A stretch of 64,000 nt of DNA from Abscondita cerata (taxonomy: Eukaryota; Arthropoda; Insecta; Coleoptera; Lampyridae), in the NCBI GenBank assembly GCA_030710515.1, contig JALBCR010000617.1:248001-312000 (forward strand), written 5' to 3'. Position 1 is the stretch's first letter. Each line of letters opens with the position of its first letter. The notes beneath the pieces are model-generated. The model worked only from the letters and a program-made list of their open reading frames with translations, searched no databases and was not told where the DNA came from. The position numbers were made by a program, and so were the translations under genes. Shown one piece after another: positions 46,891-58,058 of the stretch.

Positions 46891-47953
46891 TGCCATTTTA
46901 ATAACAAATGAATTACCTATTAAACTAACAAATTAAGAACAGAACAACAACACACAATTATTAACTCAATTTCTAAAATTTACAAACTGACAGCGTGATA
47001 CCAATTTAATTGTCACTATCACTAATAGCGGCCTGATAAATTAGTTTCGCATTTTCGTTTTATGCCGATGTATCTCTGTATTTGTTCGTAAAATAATTTA
47101 TTGCTGCGGACTGGTTAATTTTGAGCAAAAATTCAAGAGACATTTTTTGTTTAGAATGAAATAAATAAAATATTGAAAATAAATTTTTAAATGGTAAACA
47201 AATAATAAAACAAAGAGTTACATTGATATAAATTTTGGGGTTGCGTTTTCCACCCCTTACAACCATGGGGTAAACCAAATAAATTGCTGGCTAAGTGTTT
47301 TTTCGATAGTAGAAAACGTCACCTTAAATTCAATTTTCTAACTTCTTTAGTGTTTGTGAAAAAAATTGTTAAACAAATTTTATGTACCTCCTTTAAGAAG
47401 CTGTATCTTAACAAGGAATGCTCCAATGAAGTTTTTTTATATGAAAGACCTTATCTTTTTTTCGATGAGGAATCACCCCATGAAATGTTTTACACTTATT
47501 TTGTTACACCCTTTATAGAGCCAAAACTGGTGTTCGCATTAATACCCTGATTTATCACAAAAGATGGAATGACTGCATGATCTTCTAATGCAAGTCCGTA
47601 GTAGAAGCCATGAATAAAATTTAATATCTTTCACAGTTTTGGTTACTAAAATAATATTTACCATAAAATAGGCTTGGTTTATTTACCTATGTTTAGTTAC
47701 ATTCAAATAGATTTCATTTATAAAATGTTAACTTCTTCTATTCAACTATGAAGATATGTACCTATAAATAATTCTGTGTGTATAGTTAATTTGTAATCTT
47801 TGTTTATGGAAGCGCTGGTTCATTAGTCACTTTTGAAAATCAATAATTAGTTTATCCTCAATTTCTACATTACTAATCCATTCGCCTTATTTCAAAAGCA
47901 TATCTGGCAAAAATGCGTATCTACCTAAATTAGTAAGCTTAGAAAATTTAACT
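46891..47953. other. AT-rich intergenic, possible MITE relic
   Basis: No supported gene. 47225-47525 has a GGGGTTGCGTTTTCCACCCC ... GTTACACCCTTTATAG pattern like degraded insect MITE sequence. The plus frame 47284-47550 has no recognisable motif. Confidence 0.45.
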
Positions 47954-47964
47954 AAGTTTGATAA

Positions 47965-49157
47965 TAGTTGATAGTTGATAGTCATGTAGCATACTTTCTC
48001 ATAAAGAATTGTTGCTATATTCCAAAATTAACTTTCCTAGTAAGAACAAGCCCTTTTTGGAAATTCACAGACTTGATGGAAGATTTAGACAATCATTTAA
48101 AAACAACACTGGAATCCGTTATGAACTTAAAGTTAGATCCGCCACACTAGAATTTAGCTACCTACCCAATAAAATATGGTGGACTAGGAATAAGACAAAT
48201 TAGTGACATTGCTCTCCCAGCCTTCCTAGGCTCTTCTCATATCTGTCAAATTCTGATCTTTCAAGTTTTACATTTTACGGACATTACGATTCCTGACAAC
48301 CTCAAAGAAGACGCCTTGATTGCTTGGAACAATCTCAACAATAGCATTCCTCCTATACCATACTCGCAAAAAAATTGGGATATTATTAACATTGAAAGAA
48401 TTAAGGGGTCGCTCTCTTCGTCAAATTAAGTAGATGCCGTAAGACAATTAGCCATCAAAGAACCTAGATCAGTCGCTTGGCTCCACGCTATTCCGACCGA
48501 AAATGTAGGCACATTAATAGACAACCTCACCTTCTGAACTTGCGTAGCCCTTCGACTTGGCTGCAAATTGTACAAGCAGCACATATGCCAATGCAACAAA
48601 ACTGTCAACGAATTTGGCCATTACGGACTATCATGTCCAATAAGCAAAGAGCGCTTCCCAAGACATAGCGAAATGAACTCAATTTTTCATCGTTCATTAG
48701 CAGCTTTAAAAACTCCCTCAGCCTTGGAACCTGTAGGATTAGCACGAGATGATGGAAAGAAACCTGATAGAGCAACATTAATACCATGGTCCAAAGGCAA
48801 AAAACTTGTTTGGGACTGCACTTGTGTTGACACTTTAAATTGAATCCTCACATTTCATCTTCAAAGCACTAGCTTTTGAAACTTTAGAACCCTGGGCAGA
48901 TGAGACAAAATCTTTTATGGAAGAAATCGGTACACTTTTGATCAAAGAAACAGGAGATAGCAGAGCTAAATTCTACTTCTACCAACGTTTATCCATCGCA
49001 ATTCAACGTGGAAACGCTGCCAGTATTATTGGAACCCTACCTCAATCAACCCCCTGGATGAAATGTTTATTATCTAATAATTTTTATTTTATTACGTGTT
49101 ACAAAAATTATAAAATCATGTTGCTTGAATAAAGAACAATATATACCTTGAAAAAAA
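47965..49157 (+). mobile_element. 5'-truncated LINE with poly(A) and 11-bp TSD
   Basis: Flanked by AAGTTTGATAA at 47954-47964 and 49158-49168. It ends with AATAAAG followed by a short poly(A) just before the right duplication. Internal sequence is the C-terminal half of a reverse-transcriptase polyprotein with a few stops and shifts. It lies about 85 bp upstream of the membrane-protein gene at 49253, so it may affect that promoter. Confidence 0.85.
48020..49065 (+). pseudogene. LINE polyprotein C-terminus with R2-like endonuclease motifs
   Basis: Order: RT thumb region (IPKLTFLVRTSPFWKFTDLM; NHLKTTLESVMNLKLDP), IGGLGIRQISDIALPAFLGS, and LRLGCKLYKQHICQCNKTVN leading into EFGHYGLSCP. The Cys/His spacing C-x-C-x8-H-x4-C at 48586-48636 is that of the zinc knuckle before the restriction-like endonuclease of R2-type LINEs. 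Next come GLARDDGKKPDRATLIPW and LVWDCTCVDTL, the PD...D pattern expected of that nuclease, then DSRAKFYFYQRLSIAIQRGN and AASIIGTLPQSTPWM. Known: R2-like elements use such a nuclease. Inferred: this family does too. Stops near 48430, 48537 and 48841 make this copy dead. Confidence 0.65.
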
Positions 49158-49252
49158 AAGTTTGATAAATGTCAAATATTTTTATACATTTGTTCAATTT
49201 CAAAATTTAAAATGTTTTTAATCATAAATTTGTAATAAAAGAGACATTCAGA

Positions 49253-49786
49253 ATGGGAAGATTATCTCCAGTGTTACTTGCTTGCGCACTGAACTGCGGT
49301 GGAGTTTACATATTTAGAACACCTGAAAATTTAGAATGCTTTCCATACCCAGCATATTTAATGTTTCTTACATCGATATTTTATTTGTTGTGGAACATAC
49401 CTTTAAATCCGTATCCGTCTTGTTTCCGCGACTTGGTGTTTCCTGCAAGTTTGGCGGTTGAGGTGAGAATCAATCTTTAAATAACGGATTTTTTATTTAT
49501 TTTATTTTGCTTTTCTTTAGTTCTCAGTTTCTTGTTTGCTTATTGAAATAGCTATGACCGACTTTTGGTGCGCATTGCAAACGAAGTTTGTAACGTTCCT
49601 TCCTACACTTCCTGATCAAATTGGTGACGTTTTTACCGCTATTGGATTGGAATCTTCATGGATAACGGACGCTTTAGAATTTCTGAAGACAAACGAAGCA
49701 CAAACAGTTATGGCTTATGTATTAAGCACATTTTTTTTAGTGAGCATCTTGCACGCAACTAGAGTTGTAGATTTTAGATTAATAAG
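49253..49786 (+). CDS. Unidentified multi-pass membrane protein, 5' exons
   Basis: I do not recognise the family. Exon 1, 49253-49462, starts MGRLSPVLLACALNCGGVYI, then PYPAYLMFLTSIFYLLWNIP. A 58-bp GT-AG intron leads in phase to exon 2, 49521-49786 (FSVSCLLIEIAMTDFWCALQ ... TVMAYVLSTFFLVSILHATR). Exon 2 ends with ATAAG|GTAAGT, a strong donor, so at least one more exon must lie downstream; I could not find it. About four hydrophobic segments are visible (near residues 5-20, 35-50, 65-82 and 125-145 of the joined product), fitting a small membrane protein. Both junctions keep the frame and neither exon contains a stop, which supports a live gene. The LINE insertion ends just upstream. Confidence 0.6.
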
Positions 49787-50832
49787 GTAAGTAATAAGAA
49801 AAAAATTAATGAAACATTTTTAATACTGGTAATGTTTTGAGGATCTCTGTTTATAACAATTGTTGCAGTGTGATAAAGTTGTCTATCTAATAGAACAATA
49901 TAATTTGTATTAAAACCGTATAAATGATCAATAATAGTATATTAAAGTATAAGTTGCAGAAGTCAGTTATTCAAGCACGAATTTAAAATTCCGAAACGAG
50001 GCGCGAAGCGGCGAGTTGAGGAACAAATAAGTGCTTGAAGGCTCTTCTGCAACGAATACTTTATAGAGTTTTTCTATTTTATCATTTTATACCGTGTTAT
50101 CAATAAAAAATTTTAATTTCACATCTAGGGAATTTTGGTTGGTGCAATTTTTCTGTCGTCAATTTAGGCGGCTATGAAACAAATTTAATTTGAAAGCGTC
50201 GCGTTTTTTTATATTTTCGTTTATACGTGCTGATGCAATTTAATAAAATGAATTCTGAAGAAAATTTATCACAAACACCACCTCAAATGAGAAAAATTGC
50301 CCAAAATGCTGTAGAAAATTTGCTACCTTACAAGTCCAAATTCCAGTGTGAAATGTAACCTTATTAGAATATAACCAATTGTCACTTCACATTTTAATGT
50401 TACCAACTCGAATACATTATATTTTACTATTTTATTCACGCACGCTTATTGCTTATTCTAACACTGTTTTGACGTCACTACGTTGCTAGAATAGACTTAA
50501 CTGAACGCAAAATAGAAAAATATGTATTTAGAAGCCGTAAAAAGTTTCTGTATTGGAACTTTCAATTTGTATGTTAAGTAAGGAGTGAGACATGTAGTGC
50601 CACAACCTCGTGATAACGTAGCACATCCGAATATTGATCTATTGAAAATTTATTAATTATATTAATCTGACTAAGCGTTCGTTAAAAGTAACGTTTACTA
50701 TTGTAAACTTACGCTCGAGTTTTCCCATTCTTGAAGAGTTACAATAGGTTGAAACAGCTGTCGAGTGATTCTCGATGTTTTTTTGCAATTGTTAGGAAGA
50801 AATTCCAATCAACGACGGTCATTAGACCCGAA
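49787..50832. other. Intron or intergenic with one hairpin
   Basis: No exon identified. At about 49956-50045 GTTGCAGAAGTCAGTTATTCAAGCAC is mirrored by GTGCTTGAAGGCTCTTCTGCAAC around a GC-rich centre (GAGGCGCGAAGCGGCGAG); a compact foldback repeat is likely. Confidence 0.5.
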
Positions 50833-51138
50833 TCTATAGTGCCAGACACGCTGAGAATGCAGTGCAGAGTCTTATGTAGGGCACCGTTGCCAGCAGCGGC
50901 ATCGCCGTGTCGGTATATCTGTTATTCGTAATTTATTATTAAAAAGACGTATAACATTGAAGTCAACAATGATTAAAGATTTAAAATAATAATAAACGAA
51001 TCTGCAAGTGTATCTTTTAGGCAAAGCCGATCCTGCGACTGCTATGCGGTTTACGGCAACGCTATGTGCCTTTTTCCCATTTAAAATTCATTGCCTATGC
51101 CAGTAATACTGCTTTCTCAGCGTGGCCGGCACTATAGA
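50833..51138. mobile_element. Foldback MITE (~306 bp)
   Basis: TCTATAGTGCCAGACACGCTGAG at the left is mirrored by CTCAGCGTGGCCGGCACTATAGA at the right. No coding content. Confidence 0.65.
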
Positions 51139-51182
51139 CCATACTGTTTTTCCTAATTGGCGTCTAATTATCTATTTTCCCC

Positions 51183-51382
51183 CTTGTGTGAGACCTTTTA
51201 TTTGAAGAAAAGAGCGGAAGTAAGAATGTACGTTAATTATTTTTTTTTAATAAACGTTACATTACTCTACCAGTTTTGAGAGTCCTTGAAGAAGGCCGTA
51301 CTAAAAACCGGTCAATAAATCAAGTGAAGTTTTGATTACTCACGTCCTTCCGCTCTTTACTCCAAATAGAAGGTCTCACAAG
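51183..51382. mobile_element. Foldback MITE (200 bp)
   Basis: CTTGTGTGAGACCTTTTATTTG with AGAGCGGAAG is mirrored by CTTCCGCTCTTTACTCCAAATAGAAGGTCTCACAAG. No coding content. Confidence 0.75.
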
Positions 51383-52428
51383 TGAAAAAATACTTGAAAA
51401 AAAAGGAATGTTTGTATGAAATACAAAGAATAAAAAAAGTCGTGACTAGCAGAAGAATCCAATGAAATAGAATTAAGCTTTTCAGAATATACTTACACCA
51501 TTTAATCAATGGAAGAAACCGAACAGTAGCATCTTAAAGAAGTCCAATAATAAGATACTGGTAAGAGTAGAAGCAGATAACCTAACAAGATAGAAAAAAT
51601 TATATTGTAAATCTTTTTTAATGACGTTCGGGAGGTAAATCCCCAACTATTAACGAAGAGAGTCCCGAAATCACTTAAGTCGAAGTAGGACATGCTAAGG
51701 AACTTTTTTATTTGTTATTAATGTGTTAGTGGATGGTAGTAAAAGTGACTTTAATTGGTTTTTCTTCATGGTTGGCACATTCTTCGATTCGATTTCTTCT
51801 CGGATATCTTTTAATTGAATTTACTTAACCTGGAAGATAGGGTGGCACACATCTCAGAATTAAGTCAATTAACCTTAAGCCGTTCAAACGCATATTGATC
51901 TGATGAACGTATGTTTGTTTATTGGTACCTACTTGTTGATAGGTAGTTTGGGCGTTAGTCACGAAATCTATTAACCCCGGAGGTCCTACCGTCTTTGAGA
52001 CCACCTCCGGAATCGCTTAGCCTCGTTATACTTTAGCCCCGATACATAAACTAGTTAAAATCTCATTATATTATCTTTATTCAAGCACAAATACTTCATA
52101 CAAAATTTAAATCATTGTCACGAACTACAATAATAAAAGTATGTTAGAGTAATTGACACGAATCGCCCAAAACCTCTTAACCATTTTTCTTCATAAAAGT
52201 ATATTTATAAACAAGGCTTATGACTAAGCTCTTAGAGGAGCAGATCGGACATAGTTTCAAGGCTGGTATACCCTGTGAAAATAATAATAATTAATACTTT
52301 TTATTCCATATAATAATTTTGAATTCTAAACAAGTATAACAAAATAAATATATAAACTGCAAGTTAGGAAACCCGATTGACGCTCACATACATTAGACTC
52401 CGTAGCCCGTAAAGACACATCCTAGCTT
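51383..52428. other. Intergenic or intronic, no gene seen
   Basis: No coding region recognised. A short palindromic GGAGGTCCTACCGTCTTTGAGACCACCTCC lies at about 51979-52008. The minus frame 51502-51693 is unsupported. Confidence 0.45.
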
Positions 52429-52728
52429 TTGGGGACGGGGTTAATGGATTGCAATTTAAATCAAACTAAAACCGTTGGGGGAACACCGAAGAAAATAGTA
52501 TTAGAGCAAAAAAATATAACAGTCAGTGAACTCCAAGAAATTCTAACGATTTTACCAATTACAGAAGTTGCAAATTTAGTTACAAATAATAACACAAAGA
52601 TGAAAATGTTTACAGACTTATATCTTAATGTAGATTCCTTAAAGTGGAGAGAAGAAATTGAGTCACTACCATTGTGCCGACGTTTCGCCCAATGTATGCG
52701 GGTATCTTCAGGGCTTCTTGAAATTTAG
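52429..52728 (+). other. Orphan open frame ending in a Penelope-type repeat
   Basis: An open frame reads MDCNLNQTKTVGGTPKKIVL from 52444, then VSELQEILTILPITEVANLV and MFTDLYLNVDSLKWREEIES. Its last ~20 codons (RRFAQCMRVSSGLL) come from a repeat with a hammerhead-like motif at 52675-52717. No family is recognised. It may be a gene or retroelement ORF fragment cut by that repeat. Confidence 0.35.
52675..52717 (-). ncRNA. Hammerhead-like motif of Penelope-type repeat
   Basis: The minus strand has CTGAAGA (complement at 52705-52711), then ACCC ... GGG able to pair, then GAAAC (complement at 52682-52686) followed by GTCGGC. CUGANGA - stem II - GAAA is the hammerhead core, and this arrangement is known from Penelope-like element repeats. 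I have not shown stems I and III, so activity is not claimed. Confidence 0.45.
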
Positions 52729-54303
52729 AGCGTGACAGTCACATCTAACATAATATCTTAAAACCAACAAAATTGTACATTAAATTAATCACTAAGATTA
52801 TCAGCGGTCACAAATTAAAAATATTTATAAATGAAATAAATAAATATATATTAATAAGACACACTATAGTACAAACAGACGAACAATATAAAAAAATGAA
52901 AAATGAAATGAAATGAAAATGTTTAACAGTCCGTAAACTTTTGAACACACGGTTTACCCAAGAAGCTCACACTAACTCAAAAAGACTCCCGGATCTTACC
53001 GAATTTTCTTTCCTGTCATGTCTCTCGTAAACAAGTTCCTCTGTAGCGCCGGAGGGACTAGACTTCTCTAGCGTTTTTTGTGCTTATGCATTTTGACTAT
53101 AACGGCTCCACCTGTTACTCATCGCTCAGGCAAACTCCAGGGCCCAGAGCAGCCTGAGGAGGTCACCTTCCTCAATTACGGTACAATTACCCCATATATT
53201 GTTGGTAACTCAAGGCCGTGAAAATGCATCAACATCAGAGGCCCTCTTCTCAGGCCGAAGTAAACTTGGCTTGCAGGCAACATCTGGCGACACAGAGCGC
53301 TCAGGCATGAGCAACAACTGACAACCATGTGATAGGTGAGATGGAAAAGTTACTATAGTAGGCAAAACGTCAGTGAGCCGTCATTGAGCTCCGAGAGCCA
53401 TTGCCGGTTGGTCTCCGCTAACCCTCCAAAATTGAATAACTGACAGTAATGTGTCGAGAAGCTCCAGGGCTGCATTGAAAAAGCCTGTCAAGAAGATTGC
53501 AGACTATGTCTTAGGTTGGTTTAGTTATGCTTCCAATTTTGAGAAGTTGCCGTTTAGCCTAGAGTTCATCAACACTAAACCACTACAGTGCCTAGGTCGG
53601 CAAATTTACACCTGAATGCTCCAGAGCAACAAGCAACCAAATAAGAGACGGAAGTTTTCCATTTCTTGTACTCGAGACCTTCACTCTAAATGTTATCAGT
53701 GTTTCAAGAGTCGGGCAGAAGCCCTAGGCAACCTCGAGAGTGTTGATCGGAACCAAATTCTTCGAAACCCGCCGAAGTCCAAACCAATAAAGTTCAAACG
53801 GATCAGCAACAACTCTGGGGCATCCAGTAGCAGTGCCATCAGCAGCCACAACCCTAATACTTAAGTAATACTGGACTATACTTGCTTTGATGTTGCAGAC
53901 ACCGCCATTTTCAGCATTTGTCACAGAAAATCAAATCTGGCATTTGCAAACCCCAATCGCAATCTACCAACCCGCGTAAGCAACGTCCAGGTGTACTTGA
54001 AGCCCGATTGGGTGGGACCCCATCAGACTGAAAACAGTAAAGAAGCTTCTCCATAAGTTCAGATAGAAATTCGATAGAGACAAATAGTAATTGTGGCCGT
54101 TGAGTGGTAGTAGAAGAATGTAAGGTCCAATCGACTTGTTGTCCAACTTGCCGCTTTGCACATGCATGTCAGCTTAGATTTTCTCGCGTAATTTGCGAAC
54201 GAAAAGGTGATCTTCCTGATTTTAATGCTGTGTACTTTTGTACAGATATCTAATTCTTGGATTGCCATGTATTCGCGCAAGCAAGTTTTTCTTTTTGGGT
54301 TAC
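52729..54303. other. Intergenic, no gene I can support
   Basis: More GC-balanced than the rest of the window, especially 52950-54050, which suggests transferred or retroelement-derived sequence. Frames such as 53616-53864 (SKCYQCFKSRAEALGNLESV) are not recognisable, and no ends or repeats were found. Confidence 0.4.
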
Positions 54304-54846
54304 TCATGGGTATCTGCTCATCGCTCTTCCATAATGGAGTGGTGCAGGCATAAAGAAATTAGCATGTGTAAAAACAAAAATATAGGTGTTGGAATCTAAG
54401 CAATTGTTTTTTATTTTGCGTGCTATGGTAAGCCGAGCTTGGGAACTAAACCAAATATGAAAAGCCATAAAAAATAACAAAAACTTATCATAGAGAGGTA
54501 TGCTGTATCTTCTGGTGAGGAACCGTTCTTGGTGCAGAAATAGCTGGCAATTAGCCGTGTGATGATATATCAAGTAAACGTTATACATAACGGCTGAATG
54601 TTGTTTGCATGGGATTGATTGTATTGCTTTAGCCTGACGCAGTTTGAGCTCACTTTGCACGCATTCGTTCACATTGCCACAAACGCTTAAATGACGTTTG
54701 CTGTTCATCTTAATTGTATATCTTTTACTCAACGATTGTATCTGAGTGACAAGTGCTGTATTACGCTTGAAAACGCGCAGGCGTACAACAAATTTTTTTC
54801 CAGATTCTATACCAAAATGATTTCCAATAGACACTCCATCACCCAT
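54304..54846 (-). CDS. Hypothetical open frame, 180 codons, doubtful
   Basis: The longest open frame in an otherwise gene-free stretch. It starts MGDGVSIGNHFGIESGKKFV and contains a hydrophobic patch (KFLLFFMAFHIWFSSQARL) near residue 125. No family, signal peptide, poly(A) context or splice partner is recognisable. It could be chance or a retroelement fragment. Confidence 0.15.
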   Translation of the reverse strand: MGDGVSIGNHFGIESGKKFVVRLRVFKRNTALVTQIQSLSKRYTIKMNSKRHLSVCGNVNECVQSELKLRQAKAIQSIPCKQHSAVMYNVYLIYHHTANCQLFLHQERFLTRRYSIPLYDKFLLFFMAFHIWFSSQARLTIARKIKNNCLDSNTYIFVFTHANFFMPAPLHYGRAMSRYP

Positions 54847-55085
54847 AAAAAGTCAAGTGTCTCGTAAATTATTTTATATGTGCCGATTAACTGAACTTGA
54901 CCTTTTAAAAAAGCTACTAAATTGAGACACAGTGTACTTGAGACTGACCATGGAGCAGCTTGCGTACTGACAGTGACCATACTTTTATTGTTGTAATAAG
55001 ATATGGGTAATTTCTCTGTTTGGTTCTAAGATTTTGGTTCATTCTACATTGATGGCTTCTGTGGAATTTTCGCGACAGAAACTCA

Positions 55086-55343
55086 ATGTATTCTTTACCT
55101 TCTCTTTATAAACGCAAAAGTTTTGATTTCAGATGTGGAATGGATGTATTCATCTTAGATATTACTAAAAGAACAAAGCGTTTACTCAAAAGCTTTATCT
55201 GTCCCAAAACAACCAGATGTTCACCATCATTTAAATGTCCTCCTAAACGAAAGAAAAGTTCAAGTTGTAGCGACGATTGGACCGCTGAAACTGATAGCAT
55301 TAGTAGCGAGAGCTTTAGCCAATATGTCAACAATAGGTGGTAA
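55086..55343 (+). CDS. Hypothetical small basic Cys/Ser-rich protein, doubtful
   Basis: 85 codons starting MYSLPSLYKRKSFDFRCGMD, with a basic centre (KRTKRLLKSFICPKTTRCSP), CPPKRKKSSSCSDDW and a Ser-rich acidic end. It lies 87 bases before TTC19 on the same strand. No family recognised; it may be a 3' exon of an upstream gene or chance. Confidence 0.2.
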   Translation: MYSLPSLYKRKSFDFRCGMDVFILDITKRTKRLLKSFICPKTTRCSPSFKCPPKRKKSSSCSDDWTAETDSISSESFSQYVNNRW

Positions 55344-55429
55344 AAAATCCTATTCGAAATTAACAGTGCTGCCACCTACTACGCAACACCCGTCGTATAT
55401 TTGAGTTATATAAAAAACCTACTATTGTC

Positions 55430-56559
55430 ATGTTCAAATTCAGAAGTTGGTGTAAATTAATAAGAAACGTAAATAAAGTGTTTGTAAATCCATATCGACC
55501 AATTCCTTGTTATTGTACGGCAAATAATTTTATGTTGGTGTCAGGCATTGAGAAATGCAAATCGTTTAAGATTAGCCCCATAAAAGTATGTCTTTCAATA
55601 AACATTTTAAGCTGGTTGGGATTTATAGAAGGTGATGAAAAGAAGGAGTCCGAGTTGATAATGACACTGAAACGTGCTGTATTAGCTACTAATCGTGAAC
55701 AGTATGATAAGGCCGAGCAGTTGCTTCACCTAGCACTGAGGTTGGCCCAACAACAGCAAAATGAACAAGGAATCACATATTGTTATGATTTGATGGCTAA
55801 TCTCGCCTTTAACAAATTTGAATTAGACAAATCAGAAAAATTATTTATCAGTGTCTGTCAACGACTTCTGGGTGCTGGTTTACCTCAAGATGATTTAAAA
55901 GTAAGTAAAATTGTTAGTTGATTATAAAATAATTGAATATTAGTTTTCAGGTAATTCATATAAGCTTAAAGCTGGCACGTATTTGCCATTTGAAAGGAGA
56001 AGATGAAAAAGCTGATATAGGTTATAATTGGTGCTTAGAAAAAATTCAACAGAAGAAAAATGCAGACCTTGACTCACAAATGTTGTATGGAATAATAAAC
56101 GATTGGTACGCCCAATTTTTATTAGATAAAAATAACATTACTGGTTCGTTGAAACATTTACAAGAAGCTTACAGTGTGTGCTCAACTACAAATGGAGCTG
56201 TAACTGAACAAAGTATGTTGTTACTAAATGATTTGGGAATCATTCATTGGAGGGCTGGGAATATGGATAATGCACTAAATTGTTTGAAACAGGCTGTTTC
56301 AATTGGTAATTCTTTAGATGATCAAACACATGTGGGTGTTATAAATGCTAATTTGGGGCTTATTTACTTACAAAAGGGGATAATCGAACAAGCTGAGAAA
56401 TATTGCAAATCGGCTTTGAATTTGGGTACGATCATTTGATGCTTTAAGTTTGTTGTTATTACTTAAACAATTGTTGCAGGTAATCGTCATGAAAATGAAG
56501 AATCAATATCACAAGCAAATTATTGCTTTGAGCAGATTAAAATGAATACCACACCATAA
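55430..56559 (+). CDS. TTC19: Tetratricopeptide repeat protein 19, mitochondrial
   Basis: Assembly/maintenance factor of respiratory complex III in the inner membrane; in other animals it clears Rieske protein fragments. Three exons: 55430-55900, 55951-56425 and 56480-56559, with introns of 50 and 54 bp and in-phase GT-AG junctions, giving 341 residues. The start MFKFRSWCKLIRNVNKVFV is Arg/Lys-rich and fits a mitochondrial presequence. A hydrophobic stretch (VCLSINILSWLGFIEGDEKK) precedes the TPR array, as in TTC19. TPR helices follow: YDKAEQLLHLALRLAQQQ, ITYCYDLMANLAFNKFELDK, GSLKHLQEAYSVCSTTNG, LLNDLGIIHWRAGNMDNALN, VINANLGLIYLQKGIIEQAE. The last exon (GNRHENEESISQANYCFEQI) completes the C-terminus. 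The gene looks intact. Confidence 0.9.
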
Positions 56560-57006
56560 TATTTATAGATAGAAAATTGTAATTTAATTTGTTACATTAG
56601 CTTTTCCAAATAGGTTGAATTTGATTAACTCAATCATTCTCTTCTCAAACCTTTTCCTTATTGTCTCCTTTTCACTTTTATTTCCTTGATAGTAGATTTC
56701 AAAGTATATTTCATATCATTAACACCTTAAATATTGCATGTTTCAAATTTTCTAAGCTAAATGGGATTATGAAAGAAACATTCTATTGAAAAAATGTAGA
56801 TGGTCCTGTATCATCTACCTCAAAAAAGTTATATATTATTTTTTTCCATTTTATTAAGTTAAGACATCACCAATAAAATTTAATTGAAGTACAAATAGGA
56901 AAATATTTTATCGATAAAAATTAAAAGAAAACTATTTGATTTATTAACATTGATTACCCGGAAAATGTACACAATTTGATACTTGAATTCAAATTTCTAC
57001 GAAATA
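56560..57006. other. Convergent 3' intergenic region
   Basis: Lies between the 3' ends of TTC19 (plus) and the zinc transporter (minus). AATAAA at about 56872 could serve TTC19. No gene. Confidence 0.5.
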
Positions 57007-58058
57007 TTACTCATACTCGGCAATTTTTACCATCATATAAACACCACAAAGCATGGCTAGTAATTGTAAAAAAGTTTGTTTCCAACTGGGTTTTTCCTCT
57101 TCAAGTAATTCTGGAATTACTGATACTAATGCTATGTAGATGAAACCGCCGGCGGTAAAAGGTAGAACCCAGTGCGCAGCAAACATTCCATACGAGTCTT
57201 GAGCGAACAAAGACAGAGCAGTACCAGCTAAAGCTCCAATCGCTGTCGATAATTGTAGTAGCATGGCATTCTTCCTTGAAACTCCTGATTGTACCAGAAT
57301 GGCAAAATCACCAATTTCGTGTGGAACTTCGTGTAGCAAAATTGTAATAGTTGTCACAATCCCCACGCTTTGCCCTGCAATGTAAGATGCTCCAATGGCT
57401 AAGCCGTCAGTAAAATTGTGACTAAAATCGGCAGCTAAATTTAAGTATCCAGCAACTTTAATTTTCGGTGGCTCTTTAACCTGTTTTTCTGACTTTTTTA
57501 AATGTTTTTCTTCCTTATTTATTGGTGGGTTTCCATGTGAATGCACATGTCCACCTTTAACGATGCGTACAAATTTTTCTATAACTAGAAAAGCTAGAAT
57601 TCCAAATAAGACTCCTAAACCAACGGACATATCATGCAAATGTTCACCATCACCATGTGAATGACTATGAGAATGACCATGCTCTGATTCAATTGCCATA
57701 TTCGCGTGTGGAATTAAATGTAAAAATGCATCACCTAACAGGCCTCCCGATGCAAATGCTAAAAGAATCTTTAATAATGGTTTTTTCTGTTCGGTGCCAT
57801 CAACCGGAACTACAAATAAAATAAACACTGGCGCAGCACTAATGAATAAGGTAGAACCCATTGCATATAACCATATATTAGGAGTGGGTACTACCTTCTT
57901 CTCTTCGTGTTGGCGAATTTTTCATTTGCTTCTTTTGAATATTTAAAAGAAGGAGGATCATGACTGTGGTCGTGGTGATCGTGTCCATGACTATGACTGT
58001 GAGAATGTGCCGATACGGCAACCACCAAAAGAAAACTTAAAGCAATGCCAAAATTCAT
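57007..58058 (-). CDS. Catsup: Zinc transporter ZIP7 (SLC39A7/Catsup), frameshift near N-term
   Basis: ZIP family, LIV-1 subgroup; moves Zn2+ from ER/Golgi to cytosol and in Drosophila restrains catecholamine synthesis. A signal peptide (MNFGIALSFLLVVAVSA) is followed by a His-rich loop (HSHSHSHGHDHHDHSHD), TM1 (GSTLFISAAPVFILFVV), TM2 with GGLLGDAFLHLIPH, a second His-rich loop (HGHSHSHSHGDGEH), TM3 and a variable loop. TM4 with ADFSHNFTDGLAIGASYI and TM5 with the LIV-1 motif HEVPHEIGD form the metal path; three more TMs follow to VKIAEYE. About 350 residues. No intron is needed, but the frame from the ATG stops after NEKFANTKRRR, while the transporter body (VVPTPNIWLYAMGSTLFISA) is in the next frame. 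One base appears missing around 57890-57905, by mutation or assembly error. Confidence 0.88.

Noticed and set aside
47284..47550. 88-codon plus ORF as a gene
   Set aside because: No domain or splice/poly(A) support; surrounding sequence looks like a degraded MITE.
55106..55375. 89-codon minus ORF before TTC19
   Set aside because: Antisense of an equally doubtful plus frame; no recognisable motif.
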